A stretch of DNA of 39,204 nucleotides from Candidatus Competibacteraceae bacterium (GTDB lineage: Bacteria; Pseudomonadota; Gammaproteobacteria; Competibacterales; Competibacteraceae). Position numbers and translations under genes: made by a program. Below, in pieces: positions 24,389-32,976 of this stretch (positions within the stretch are counted from its first letter, which is position 1; the number at the start of each line of letters is the position of its first letter). The stretch covers positions 1 through 39,204 of the forward strand of contig RXIW01000028.1 in the NCBI GenBank assembly GCA_003989065.1, given 5' to 3'. The notes under the pieces were generated by a model. It searched no databases. It worked only from the letters and a program-made list of their open reading frames with translations, and had not been told where the DNA came from.

Positions 24389-27300
24389 ATGAGCATCGCG
24401 GTCGTCGCCGAAAAACCCGCCGTTGCCCGCGACATTGCCCAGGTGCTGGGCGCGCGTCAGCGTGGCGCGGGGTTCCTGCATGGCAATGGCTATGTGGTGA
24501 CCTGGGCGATCGGGCATCTGGTGCGGCTGGCCGAACCGCATGAGATCGAACCGGGCTGGCGGCGCTGGCGGCGCGAGCTGTTGCCGATGCTGCCCGAGCG
24601 CTGGCCTCTGGTGGTCAACGAGCAGACCCGCGAGCAATTCGAGACGGTGTGCCGCGTGCTGAACGATGACGCCATCGAGCAGGTGGTCTGCGCCACCGAC
24701 GCCGGCCGCGAAGGCGAACTGATCTTTCGCTATCTGTACGAAGCCGCCGATTGTCGCAAGCCGGTCAGCCGCCTGTGGATTTCCTCGCTGACTGCGGACG
24801 CCATCCGCCAGGGTTTTCGGACCTTGCGCGCCGGTCGGGAGTTCGAACCGCTGGCTGCAGCGGCCAAGGGGCGCAGTCAGGCCGACTGGCTGGTGGGCAT
24901 GAATCTGTCGCGGGCCTATACCCTGGCCTGCGGTGCTGCAGGCGATGAGGTGCTGTCGGTCGGACGAGTGCAGACCCCCACCCTGGCGATGGTGGTGGAG
25001 CGCGATCTGGCCATCCGTGCCTTCGCACCGGAAGACTATCGGGAAGTGGAGGCGATCTTCGCTTCGTCTACTGGCGCGGAGGGCGAGGCGACCGGCAACC
25101 GTTATCGAGGCGTCTGGTTCCGGGGCGAGCGACCGGAGCCCCAGGCCAAGCGTTTGCCGGCCGATGGCGTGGAAGCCACCCGCATCGTCGAGCGCGCCCA
25201 GCGCGGGCGAGCCGTCATCGAAACCCGGCGGGCCGACATCCGCCGTGCCCCGCCGCCCCTGTTGTACGATCTGACCGAGTTGCAACGTCACGCCAACCGG
25301 CTGTATGGCTTCAGCGCCCAGACCACTCTCGATCTGGCCCAGAAGCTGTACGAACAGCACAAACTGATCAGCTATCCACGCAGCGACAGCCGCCATCTGT
25401 CGACGGCGGTGGCGACCACCCTGGGGGCGGTCGCAGCGGCGATCCAGACCCCCTACCAGGACCGGCTGGCATCGGGAACGGGCCAACAGCCGTTGAGCGC
25501 CCGCTTCGTAGACGATGACAAGGTCACCGATCATCACGCCATCATCCCAACGCCACAGACGGCGCGCGCCGCCTTGGCTGCCGACGAGCAGCGGATCTAC
25601 GATCTGATCTGCCGTCGTTTGTTGATGGCCTGGCATGACGACCACCGCACAGCGGTCACGACCTTGATCACCGCCATGACCACCGAGGAAGCCGATGGCG
25701 CGGTGATCGTCGATCGCTATCACAGCACGGGCGTGGCGGTCGAGCAGATCGGTTGGAAGATGCTGGAAGTCGAACCGGTTCGGGCGGCCAGGAAGGGCAG
25801 AGGCCAGGGTCAGGCCGGAACGACCGCCGAAGCAGGTAGCGAAGATCCTCCTGATGAACAGCCGTTGCCAGCGGGGTTGAACGTGGGCCAGCCGCAACAA
25901 GTGCTGGTGGTCCGCGCTCTGGTCAAGCAGACCCGACCGCCGCCGCGCCTGACCGAAGCGACGCTGCTGACAGCGATGGAGACGGCCGGTCGGGCCTTGG
26001 AAGACAAGGAACTGTCGGCGGCGATGCGGGATCGGGGACTGGGTACGCCCGCCACCCGCGCCGAGATCATCGAAACCCTGCTCCGGCGTCGATATCTGAC
26101 CCGCGACGGCAAGGCGTTGAACGCGACCGCACGCGGTGTCCAGCTGATCCAGGCGGTGCAGGCACCGATACGCAGTCCTGCGCTGACCGGCGAATGGGAA
26201 GCGCGCTTGAAGCGGGTCCAGCGCGGCGAGGCGGATCTGGCCGATTTCATGACCGATATCGTGCGCTTCGTGCAGCAGGCGGTGGCGTTAGCGCTCACTG
26301 CATCGCGGCTGAATGCGCCTCCCGCGCCGCTCCCCGCCAACGCGGGGCAGGCCAGCGAAACGGTCGTCGCCCGCCAGCCGGTGGCGGCCGATCGGCTGGA
26401 AGAGCTGTTGCGCACGGTGTTTCGGCTGCCAAGTTTTCGGCCTTATCAGGAACAGGTTTGCCGCACGGTGACCGAGGGCCGCGATGTGCTTCTGCTCATG
26501 CCGACCGGAGCCGGCAAGTCGCTGTGTTTCCAGTTGCCGGGCCTTGCCCGCGCTGGCGCGACTCTGGTGGTGTCGCCCTTGATCGCCCTGATGGAAGATC
26601 AGGTGGCCAAATTGCGCGAATTGGGGTTACGAGCCGAGCGCATCCACTCCGGTCGCGATCGGGCCGCCTCGCGTCAGGTGTGTATCGACTATCTGCAGGG
26701 TGGCCTGGATTATCTGTTCATCGCGCCGGAGCGGCTGAGCGTGCCGGGCTTTCCCGAGATGCTGGCCAAGCGCAAACCGACGCTGATCGCAGTGGACGAG
26801 GCGCACTGTATTTCCCAGTGGGGCCACGACTTTCGCCCCGATTACCGGATGCTGGGCCAGCATTTGCCGCTGTTACGACCTACGCCGGTGATTGCCCTGA
26901 CCGCGACCGCAACCGTGACGGTGCAGGACGATATCGTCAGGCAATTGGGCATGGGGGCGGCGATACGCTATGTCCATGGCTTTCGCCGGCCCAACCTGGC
27001 GGTGGAAACGGTCGAGGTCCGATTGGCGGATCGGCATGACGCTGTCGGGCGGGCTTTGCGCGAGGCCAGTCGGCGACCGGCCATCGTCTACGCTCCAACC
27101 CGTAAGGAAACCGAGCTGCTGGCGCTGGAGTTGGGGACGGAGTATCCGACCGCTGCCTACCACGCCGGGATGAGCCCGCAGGAGCGAGACCGAGTGCAGG
27201 GGTTGTTCGATCAGGGGCGGCTGGAGGTGATCGTGGCCACCATCGCCTTCGGCATGGGGATCGACAAACCGAATATCCGCACCGTGGTCCATACCGCGTT

Positions 27301-28135
27301 GCCGGGCAGCGTCGAGGGGTATTACCAGGAAATCGGCCGGGCTGGTCGCGACGGCCAACCGGCGCGGGCCATCCTGCTCTATTCCTACGCCGACCTGCGG
27401 ACGCACGAATATTTTCACCATCGCGGTTATCCGGAGCCCGCGCAGCTGCGGCGCGTTTTTGCCGCGTTGAGCGCCGATCCACAGCCACGGGCGGTATTGC
27501 GCGACAGGTTGGATATGGAACCGGACCAATTCGATGCGGCGGTCGATAAGCTGCTGGTGCATGGCGGCGCCCGGCGCGATGGCGAAGGAAGCCTCGGGCG
27601 AGGCGAGGATGCGTGGTTGCAACCCTATGAGCATCAACGTGCCCATAGACTGCGAGAAATGCGGCAGATGCTGGATTTCGCCGACAAGGCGACCGCTTGT
27701 CGGATGGTGCGCCTGGTTCGCCATTTCGGCGACCGCGACGATGATCAGCGTTGCGGGATCTGCGACGTATGCGCACCCCAAGCGACCGTAGTCCGGCGCC
27801 CCCGGCGATTGACCAGCACCGAACAGCGCTGGGCCTTGCAGCTGCTGGACGCCCTGCGCTGGCGTGAAGGGCTGACGCCCCGCCAGTTGTGTGAAAACCT
27901 GAGCGTGACTCAGGGTGAGCGGCACGCGATCGAACGCCTGCTGGAGGCGATGGCTGCAGCCGGATTGTTGGAGCTGCGGGACGATACCTTTGCCAGGGAT
28001 GGCCGGATCATCGCATTTCGGCGCGCACACCTGACCGAAGTCGGCCATCAGGCCGGGGTCGGCGAGCTTGGAATGCTCCGCCTGGCGGAGGAGGTGGTCA
28101 AACCGAAAACAGCGCGTAAACAGAAGAGAATCTGA
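24389..28135 (+). CDS. topB-recQ: DNA topoisomerase III - RecQ helicase fusion
   Basis: A 1248-residue single-chain fusion. Residues 1 to about 630 are a type IA topoisomerase of the TopB type: TOPRIM start 'VAEKPAVARDIAQVLGA', acidic D104-A-G-R-E-G-E110, and catalytic Tyr329 in 'LISYPRSDSRHL'. Residues from about 670 are a RecQ helicase: Walker A 'MPTGAGKS' with Lys710, D803-E-A-H806 followed by 'CISQWGHDFRPDY', motif VI 'IGRAGRDGQP', then a zinc-binding segment with C-x17-C-x2-C-x2-C ending 'CGICDVC', and a winged-helix-like C-terminus. No HRDC domain is evident. The zinc fingers often found at the C-terminus of topoisomerases are also absent, replaced by the helicase. RecQ-family helicases and topoisomerase III act together to decatenate and dissolve recombination intermediates (Sgs1-Top3, BLM-TOP3A), so the fusion fits a one-polypeptide dissolvase. 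The frame is continuous with intact motifs in both halves. Confidence 0.95.
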   Translation: MSIAVVAEKPAVARDIAQVLGARQRGAGFLHGNGYVVTWAIGHLVRLAEPHEIEPGWRRWRRELLPMLPERWPLVVNEQTREQFETVCRVLNDDAIEQVVCATDAGREGELIFRYLYEAADCRKPVSRLWISSLTADAIRQGFRTLRAGREFEPLAAAAKGRSQADWLVGMNLSRAYTLACGAAGDEVLSVGRVQTPTLAMVVERDLAIRAFAPEDYREVEAIFASSTGAEGEATGNRYRGVWFRGERPEPQAKRLPADGVEATRIVERAQRGRAVIETRRADIRRAPPPLLYDLTELQRHANRLYGFSAQTTLDLAQKLYEQHKLISYPRSDSRHLSTAVATTLGAVAAAIQTPYQDRLASGTGQQPLSARFVDDDKVTDHHAIIPTPQTARAALAADEQRIYDLICRRLLMAWHDDHRTAVTTLITAMTTEEADGAVIVDRYHSTGVAVEQIGWKMLEVEPVRAARKGRGQGQAGTTAEAGSEDPPDEQPLPAGLNVGQPQQVLVVRALVKQTRPPPRLTEATLLTAMETAGRALEDKELSAAMRDRGLGTPATRAEIIETLLRRRYLTRDGKALNATARGVQLIQAVQAPIRSPALTGEWEARLKRVQRGEADLADFMTDIVRFVQQAVALALTASRLNAPPAPLPANAGQASETVVARQPVAADRLEELLRTVFRLPSFRPYQEQVCRTVTEGRDVLLLMPTGAGKSLCFQLPGLARAGATLVVSPLIALMEDQVAKLRELGLRAERIHSGRDRAASRQVCIDYLQGGLDYLFIAPERLSVPGFPEMLAKRKPTLIAVDEAHCISQWGHDFRPDYRMLGQHLPLLRPTPVIALTATATVTVQDDIVRQLGMGAAIRYVHGFRRPNLAVETVEVRLADRHDAVGRALREASRRPAIVYAPTRKETELLALELGTEYPTAAYHAGMSPQERDRVQGLFDQGRLEVIVATIAFGMGIDKPNIRTVVHTALPGSVEGYYQEIGRAGRDGQPARAILLYSYADLRTHEYFHHRGYPEPAQLRRVFAALSADPQPRAVLRDRLDMEPDQFDAAVDKLLVHGGARRDGEGSLGRGEDAWLQPYEHQRAHRLREMRQMLDFADKATACRMVRLVRHFGDRDDDQRCGICDVCAPQATVVRRPRRLTSTEQRWALQLLDALRWREGLTPRQLCENLSVTQGERHAIERLLEAMAAAGLLELRDDTFARDGRIIAFRRAHLTEVGHQAGVGELGMLRLAEEVVKPKTARKQKRI

Positions 28136-28153
28136 ATGTTTCAGCCCCGATCC

Positions 28154-28187
28154 CAATAAGGGTTGCTGGAGCAGCCGACCCTTATTG
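28154..28187. terminator. Inverted repeat after topB-recQ, possible terminator
   Basis: CAATAAGGGT and ACCCTTATTG are perfect 10-bp inverted arms around a 14-base centre that can itself pair (TGCT/AGCA). It lies 18 bp past the fusion-gene stop. There is no T-run after it on either strand, so termination strength is uncertain. The octamer TGCTGGAG occurs both in the loop (28164-28171) and immediately after the repeat (28188-28195). Confidence 0.45.
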
Positions 28188-28236
28188 TGCTGGAGACCGC
28201 TCTACGGGAGTTATCCTCTTCTTACTGTTCCGGGTG

Positions 28237-28333
28237 GTTTCAAACCTTGTTGTGTTGGATGCCGTAGCAAACGAAAAGTGGTTTCCTATATATCCATGAG
28301 GACACTTCAATCCTTATTAGGAGCCTAGAAAAA
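28237..28333. repeat. Two CRISPR-repeat-like fragments, possible degenerate array
   Basis: TTCAAACCTTGTT at 28239-28251 and TTCAATCCTTATT at 28306-28318 match at 11 of 13 positions and are 67 bp apart, a distance typical of a ~30-nt repeat plus a ~37-nt spacer. The second copy extends to a 30-mer at 28304-28333 (acttcaatccttattagg, then agcctagaaaaa) whose outline (TTCAATCC...TAGG...CTA...AAAA) resembles type I-B repeats I remember. Only two poor copies exist, so this is at most a decayed array beside the cas operon and may be chance. Confidence 0.25.
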
Positions 28334-28486
28334 TCTCTTGTTGAATGGGTAATTCAACGGTCTGAAACGAGGTTTTTCGAGGCGCCACACCGCTTTTGGA
28401 TTCTAGCTACGATCCTAATGATAGCGGAAGTGCTCAATGGTTGCATCCTGAAAAAAAAGATTATCGCTAAACGTTTCCATGGTTAC

Positions 28487-29350
28487 TTAACCCTGGATCT
28501 GGGGTGGAGCCGTCGGGTTCGGGGTTTCCCCCGATCGGATGGCGGTGATCCAACCATAGCCGTGGCTGACTGCATGACCAATCCCCAAACCATCGGGCAG
28601 CACAGCGTTGCTGACGAATTCTCCCTGCAAGCCGATCAATTCCTGCCGCTTGTAGCGACAGAACACCCTCTCGCACCGGGTGAAGATGGCGTAGAGCCGT
28701 TCAGGAAAGTGAACTCCCAATCCACGTAGCGCGATCAGCAGGCTGGCGATCAGCAACCGGTTGCGTTCCGCCTGGCGCTGTTCCGTCGTATCCATGACCC
28801 GGTAGGCGGCATAGATGCGTTGGTTGAACAACAACGCTGGGCTGACGAATCGGTAATGGTGCAATCGCTCGCCGATTCCAAATGGAGCATGGCGGGTCGT
28901 CAGCCGAATATCGGCGACCCGAACGGCGGAGGCAGCGCCGAGACACAGTTCCAGATCGAGCCACGGTAGCCGCAACAACCGTTCTGTCGCGGCCTGCCAG
29001 CCAATCACCAAACCGCGCCCCGCTCGCCAGCGGTATTGCACGTGTGGATAACGGTACAACAGCTGACCGTTGGCGGCGTGTTGGTGGAACAGGTCGTCAT
29101 CGGTGAACGCGGTTGCCAAGGCACCGCGCAGCTGCCCGGCGCGAGTGGCTGCCGGACCGGGGATCACCCGATCCCAGCATAGTTCGATTTCAGTATAAAG
29201 CCGCTTGCCAAGCAGATGGTCATGGCCAGGTTCACGGACGCCAGGCGCGGGCGGATCCGACGACCGTCTGGCGATGCTGAGAGAAGGGTTGTCCCAGCAT
29301 TCTGGTGGGGTCTCCCTGGGAGAGGCCGAGTTGCGGGTGAAAGGGATCAT
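28487..29350 (-). CDS. cas6b: Cas6b-type CRISPR RNA endoribonuclease
   Basis: A 287-residue protein. The core from about residue 51 matches the Cas6b pattern: 'YTEIELCWD', then 'QLRGALATAF', 'FHQH', 'LLYRYPHVQY', a helix-rich middle, and the C-terminal 'GLQGEFVSNAVLPDGLGIG' followed by the glycine-rich 'SHGYG' loop. Cas6 cuts the CRISPR precursor within each repeat and often stays bound to the crRNA. I chose ATG 29350 because it overlaps the cas5 stop by four bases (ATGA); the first ~50 residues are not typical of the family and may be an extension, or translation may start later. It is the last gene of a four-gene operon, an unusual place since I-B cas6 normally leads. Confidence 0.85.
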   Translation of the reverse strand: MIPFTRNSASPRETPPECWDNPSLSIARRSSDPPAPGVREPGHDHLLGKRLYTEIELCWDRVIPGPAATRAGQLRGALATAFTDDDLFHQHAANGQLLYRYPHVQYRWRAGRGLVIGWQAATERLLRLPWLDLELCLGAASAVRVADIRLTTRHAPFGIGERLHHYRFVSPALLFNQRIYAAYRVMDTTEQRQAERNRLLIASLLIALRGLGVHFPERLYAIFTRCERVFCRYKRQELIGLQGEFVSNAVLPDGLGIGHAVSHGYGWITAIRSGETPNPTAPPQIQG

Positions 29351-30078
29351 GGTTCGGCTCCTGACAGGAAAGCGATGGCGGCGTCGCCGACGGCATACAA
29401 CCATCCCTGTCCACCGCGTCCTGTGATAGGGTTGGTATCGGTAGCGGCGACCACCTCCTGATAGCGGTGAACGATTCGCTGACTGTCCATGGTGACTGGT
29501 ACGCGCAGGCGATGGTAGTGACGCCCATCGGCGTAGTGGACGGTGACGTCGGTAGCCAAGGGCACCACGCTGCTACAGCTCCAATTCGCGCTGTCGAGAG
29601 GTCGCGCCTGCCACTCGCCGACCCAGTCGACATCGGCTAGGCACGAGGCAAGTCCGAGGCTGACGGTGTAGGCCGTACGGCCGGAAGCCAACTGGTCGGC
29701 CAGCCGATCCATGGCGAGTTCGTGCAAGCCAGCGACATATAACCGGAAGCGGGGTTGGCGTAGAAACTCGAAGGGAATTTGGGTGTGGGTATTCTGGCCG
29801 GCCCGGGGGCGGAAATAGCTATCCACGCCGTCTTTGGTCTGGAGCAGGTTGACGGCGGCGTGGAAGGTGCGCACCGGCGCTTGCAGTGCGATGCCGATCC
29901 GGGCCGTTCGCCAGCCGAGGCGGTCGTGGTAGTCATCCTTAGCGTAGCCAGCGATAGCGCCCAACATGCCAAGCACCGCGGTTGGTGGCGGAAACGGGTA
30001 GCTGACCGGACTCATCGGCGAGTACGGCCGTTTGAACTGTCCGTATTCTCCGGCCACATCGAAGACCAGGGTTCGCAT
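29347..30078 (-). CDS. cas5b: Cas5, type I-B CRISPR effector subunit
   Basis: A 243-residue RAMP-fold protein of the Cas5h (I-B) type. The N-terminal 'VFDVAGEYGQFKRPYSP' followed by 'SYPFPPPTAVLGMLGAIAGY' is the characteristic Cas5 opening. Cas5 caps the 5' handle of the crRNA in Cascade, next to Cas8. It starts three bases after the cas7 stop and overlaps cas6 by four bases. Length is normal and no frameshift is seen. Confidence 0.92.
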   Translation of the reverse strand: MRTLVFDVAGEYGQFKRPYSPMSPVSYPFPPPTAVLGMLGAIAGYAKDDYHDRLGWRTARIGIALQAPVRTFHAAVNLLQTKDGVDSYFRPRAGQNTHTQIPFEFLRQPRFRLYVAGLHELAMDRLADQLASGRTAYTVSLGLASCLADVDWVGEWQARPLDSANWSCSSVVPLATDVTVHYADGRHYHRLRVPVTMDSQRIVHRYQEVVAATDTNPITGRGGQGWLYAVGDAAIAFLSGAEP

Positions 30079-30081
30079 GTT

Positions 30082-31068
30082 TCAATACTCGAACGCTGTG
30101 ATCGGCAGACTGATCTGTTCGGCCAGTTCCAGGAACGATCCGCTGTAAGCGCCGGCTTTGCAACGAAGTCGGGAATCCTGGCAGACGCGTAGGTCGATCA
30201 GCGCCTTGTAGTCTTGGAAAGCCGCCAGCAACGACGATACATCCAGGGCGAAATCAGCGGTAGAACGCAATGCGGCGTCGGAACCTGTTCGATCGGTCAG
30301 GCTCAGCCGGTTGGTCAAGGCACCCAGTCGATAGCCGGGTTGGTAGCTGGCGATCAACAGCAGTAGCGGATTGTGTCCCATCTTGGAGTGGGTGTTGAGA
30401 TTGGCCGTGCCTTTCCACAGGGCTTGCAGCAACCATTCGAGGTCGGCATCGGTCATGCGGGTGGTGCGAGCCGCCATTTCGTTCACCACCGCATGGGCGG
30501 CGATCAATGCGTAGGGCACGAGCCAACGTTCGGCGAAGGATTTCTGATGGACCTTGGCGTTGCCGGCATACGCCGCCGTTTGTTGTACGAGCGTTGGCAC
30601 AACCCGATGCAGGGAGCGGTTGAAGGCGGCGAATTGCACCGGACCGGTGAGTTGCAGAGCCGTTTCTTCCTTGCCCAGCGGCAGGGTTACGCCGAACAGC
30701 CGGGCATCGATGCAGCCGTCAAGAACTGCCGACTCCAGCGCTTGCCGTTTTTCGCTTCGTTTTTTGTCCTTGGTGGCCCAATCGAGAAACTGTTCAGCGC
30801 GATCCTTGCTTTCGGCCAGGAATCCGTCGGGTTTGGCGGTGTCGCGAATCAGGATTTCCAAACCCTCTTGCAAGCGTTGCGCGACATCGGGTTCCCGGCG
30901 CAGAAACCAGTCACGCACGGTGCGCTTGATCCGTACATCGGTAATGGTCGCCTGCCCAGTTTCCGGGTCGGTGCGCGGACGATTTTCGTCCAACGGGTCG
31001 CCATTGGGATTGCAGTCCTGGCATTCGTAGACGAACAGAATTTCGTAGCGGCGATCCAGGGTCGTCAT
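30082..31068 (-). CDS. cas7b: Cas7 (Csh2), type I-B CRISPR backbone subunit
   Basis: A 328-residue Csh2-type Cas7. The signature 'NPNGDPLDENRPRTDPETGQ' begins at residue 20 and is followed by 'ATITDVRIKRTVRDWF'. Several copies of Cas7 line the crRNA spacer in the effector complex. Spacing is six bases after cas8 and three before cas5. Length and motifs look intact, which argues that the operon still makes protein. Confidence 0.95.
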   Translation of the reverse strand: MTTLDRRYEILFVYECQDCNPNGDPLDENRPRTDPETGQATITDVRIKRTVRDWFLRREPDVAQRLQEGLEILIRDTAKPDGFLAESKDRAEQFLDWATKDKKRSEKRQALESAVLDGCIDARLFGVTLPLGKEETALQLTGPVQFAAFNRSLHRVVPTLVQQTAAYAGNAKVHQKSFAERWLVPYALIAAHAVVNEMAARTTRMTDADLEWLLQALWKGTANLNTHSKMGHNPLLLLIASYQPGYRLGALTNRLSLTDRTGSDAALRSTADFALDVSSLLAAFQDYKALIDLRVCQDSRLRCKAGAYSGSFLELAEQISLPITAFEY

Positions 31069-31074
31069 GGCGCG

Positions 31075-32901
31075 TCACTCTGAGTCAATGGTTTCGGCTA
31101 TCTCAACCGATTCGGTTGTCTCGACTTTTTCAGCCATCTCAGCCGATTTGGTTCGATGGGTGTCGAGATGATAGATGCGGTAACTCAAGCTGTAGCCGAT
31201 CATGAATGCGAAGGTGGCCGTATCGTTGGTGACGGTCCATTCATCGCCCAGCTGGACCCAGGCATGGGCCAGATCGGGATCGAGGGTTTGGATGACGAAA
31301 GCGAGCTTTCCATACTGGGCAAGCTTGCCATGACATTCTCGATACAGCTGGGCCAAGTGTTCGCGGTTCAACTGGCGGCCCAGGAACTTCTTGGTGAAAG
31401 GGGTGGTGTTGCGCATCTGGCGCTGAACGCTGGCGACGATCGAAGCGTAGCAACCGGTCAGGAAGGCGATGGACAATTCGGGTTTGGAGAAGAAATCGCG
31501 ATGAGTCGTGAGATAGCGTCCATAGGGACTGTCGGGGTTGATTTTGCTCATACGGGGATCCAGAGTAAAAATATTTTGAATCAATCCGGTGAGCCGGGCA
31601 TAGCGATAAAGTCCCCAGGCGTGCCGGGTTGAATTGTTGAGATATTCCGGATGGACTTTGCCAATGGCGATCAGTTTGTCCACCAGGCAGCGTATGAAAT
31701 GATGGGGGTCGATGGCGCGACGGTCGAACAATGCCACCAGCCATGTCCGGAGCGTATTGGCGCTGGCTTTGCCAGTTGTTCCAGCCATATTGCGGAAGGT
31801 CTGGGTGGTAATGCGCAATGGCTGAAGGATTTCGTCTCGCTCTGCGGCGAGATCCATGGCCTGGGCGATTTGTCGCCCGGCCGCATGCAATTCCTGGATG
31901 CGGCTGGGTAGCAGGTGTGGCACCTCGGCCTGAATGCGCCAGGCAGCCTGTTCTTCCTTGAAGAAAACCAGGTTAAAGGACAATTGATCGCCGCATCCGG
32001 CGAACTCGCAGTCGATGAATTTGTTCGGCAAGGGCCATGGATCGGCGAGCAGATCGTGCATCTTGTCGAGCATGAATTGATCGAGGTAATGCTTGAGGCA
32101 GAATTTCAGTTGTGCCCGGACGCCTGGATGGTGGGCGTAGGGCACGAGCAAGTACGACTGGCCACCCATGTTGCTCTTGAGCCGACTGTCGGCAAAGTTG
32201 AATGCTTCGGCCAGCGCCAGTGCGCAGGTTTCGCAAACCGGCAGATTGCGGTGCGCCTGTTCCGCCCGGAAACCGCCGGCGATGCTGCCTGGTTTATCGA
32301 GGTTGTAACAGGCCATGACCGAGAAATTACCGTAAACCGTAACATTGACGTGGCCGCATATGATGCAGGTTCCGGATCGTTTGCCGCCCTTGCTGAAAGG
32401 ACTCAGGAATTGCTCGACCAGGAAATCCTTGGCTTCCGGCCAGTCATAAACCGCTTCCAGGCGTGAACCGGTTTTGAGGCACCAAAAGACGTAGCCACGA
32501 TGTTCCAAACCGTTGATGCCGAGCTGCTTCAAGGCAGTTTCGACCTCATCCCAGATCGCATCCAGGGACTCTTGAAAGACAGCGATGGTTCGTTGTAGCC
32601 AAGTGCGCTGCTCAATGGCCAATTTGGCGTTCTTCAGCAGTTTTTTGGTGGCTAGACAGAGCCGTTTGGCGGTGTTGCCGGCCAATTTGCAACAGGGGGT
32701 GAAATCTGTCCCGTTCGGTGGACCGGATCGGTAGACGACTGTACGATCGTCGCAAATGGTTGCTACGCCCGCCCATTCGCCTTGCTCATCGAAACACAGC
32801 GCCATCCCCCGGTCGTAAGGAGGATACATGCCTTCGTTGAGTCGTTGCCAGGCGGGTCGTTCCGGTAAAAACTGGCTGAATTCTTGCAATCGCTCATACA
32901 T
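31075..32901 (-). CDS. cas8b: Cas8b (Csh1), type I-B CRISPR large subunit
   Basis: A 608-residue Csh1/Cas8b protein. It opens with 'MYERLQEFSQFLP', and a zinc-binding pair is visible: C179-x2-C182 in 'SGTCIICGH' and C223-x2-C226 in 'LPVCETCALAL', as in many Cas8b/Cas10-like large subunits. Cas8b recognises the PAM and stabilises the displaced strand. The C-terminal ~35 residues are a low-complexity acidic tail rich in Glu, Thr and Ile. No clear Shine-Dalgarno precedes ATG 32901. It is the first gene of cas8b-cas7-cas5-cas6b. No cas3, cas4, cas1 or cas2 flanks the operon: the upstream neighbours are an SPFH protein and membrane proteins. Confidence 0.92.
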   Translation of the reverse strand: MYERLQEFSQFLPERPAWQRLNEGMYPPYDRGMALCFDEQGEWAGVATICDDRTVVYRSGPPNGTDFTPCCKLAGNTAKRLCLATKKLLKNAKLAIEQRTWLQRTIAVFQESLDAIWDEVETALKQLGINGLEHRGYVFWCLKTGSRLEAVYDWPEAKDFLVEQFLSPFSKGGKRSGTCIICGHVNVTVYGNFSVMACYNLDKPGSIAGGFRAEQAHRNLPVCETCALALAEAFNFADSRLKSNMGGQSYLLVPYAHHPGVRAQLKFCLKHYLDQFMLDKMHDLLADPWPLPNKFIDCEFAGCGDQLSFNLVFFKEEQAAWRIQAEVPHLLPSRIQELHAAGRQIAQAMDLAAERDEILQPLRITTQTFRNMAGTTGKASANTLRTWLVALFDRRAIDPHHFIRCLVDKLIAIGKVHPEYLNNSTRHAWGLYRYARLTGLIQNIFTLDPRMSKINPDSPYGRYLTTHRDFFSKPELSIAFLTGCYASIVASVQRQMRNTTPFTKKFLGRQLNREHLAQLYRECHGKLAQYGKLAFVIQTLDPDLAHAWVQLGDEWTVTNDTATFAFMIGYSLSYRIYHLDTHRTKSAEMAEKVETTESVEIAETIDSE

Positions 32902-32931
32902 GATATGTATCTATGGTGCCGCTAATTGTTA

Positions 32932-32948
32932 ATTTATGTCTCATAAAT
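32932..32948. promoter_or_regulatory. Operator-like palindrome A
   Basis: ATTTATG-TCT-CATAAAT, 7-bp perfect arms, 31 bp upstream of the cas8b start. It shares 15 of 17 positions with palindrome B; only two central bases differ. It overlaps where the cas promoter should lie. Confidence 0.55.
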
Positions 32949-32976
32949 ATATACAGCATTTAACTATGAAAATACA

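Larger units (their letters stand above)
28136..28486. other. Intergenic region between topB-recQ and cas6, both genes convergent
   Basis: About 350 bp, AT-richer than the helicase gene. It holds the 10-bp inverted repeat at 28154-28187, a short hairpin GTTGAAT/ATTCAAC (28340-28358), and two CRISPR-repeat-like fragments listed separately. No gene and no remnant of cas3 is seen on either strand. Confidence 0.5.

Noticed and set aside
28136-28486. A regular CRISPR array next to the cas operon
   Set aside because: Only two poor repeat-like fragments are present; no third copy in register is convincing, so no array is called.
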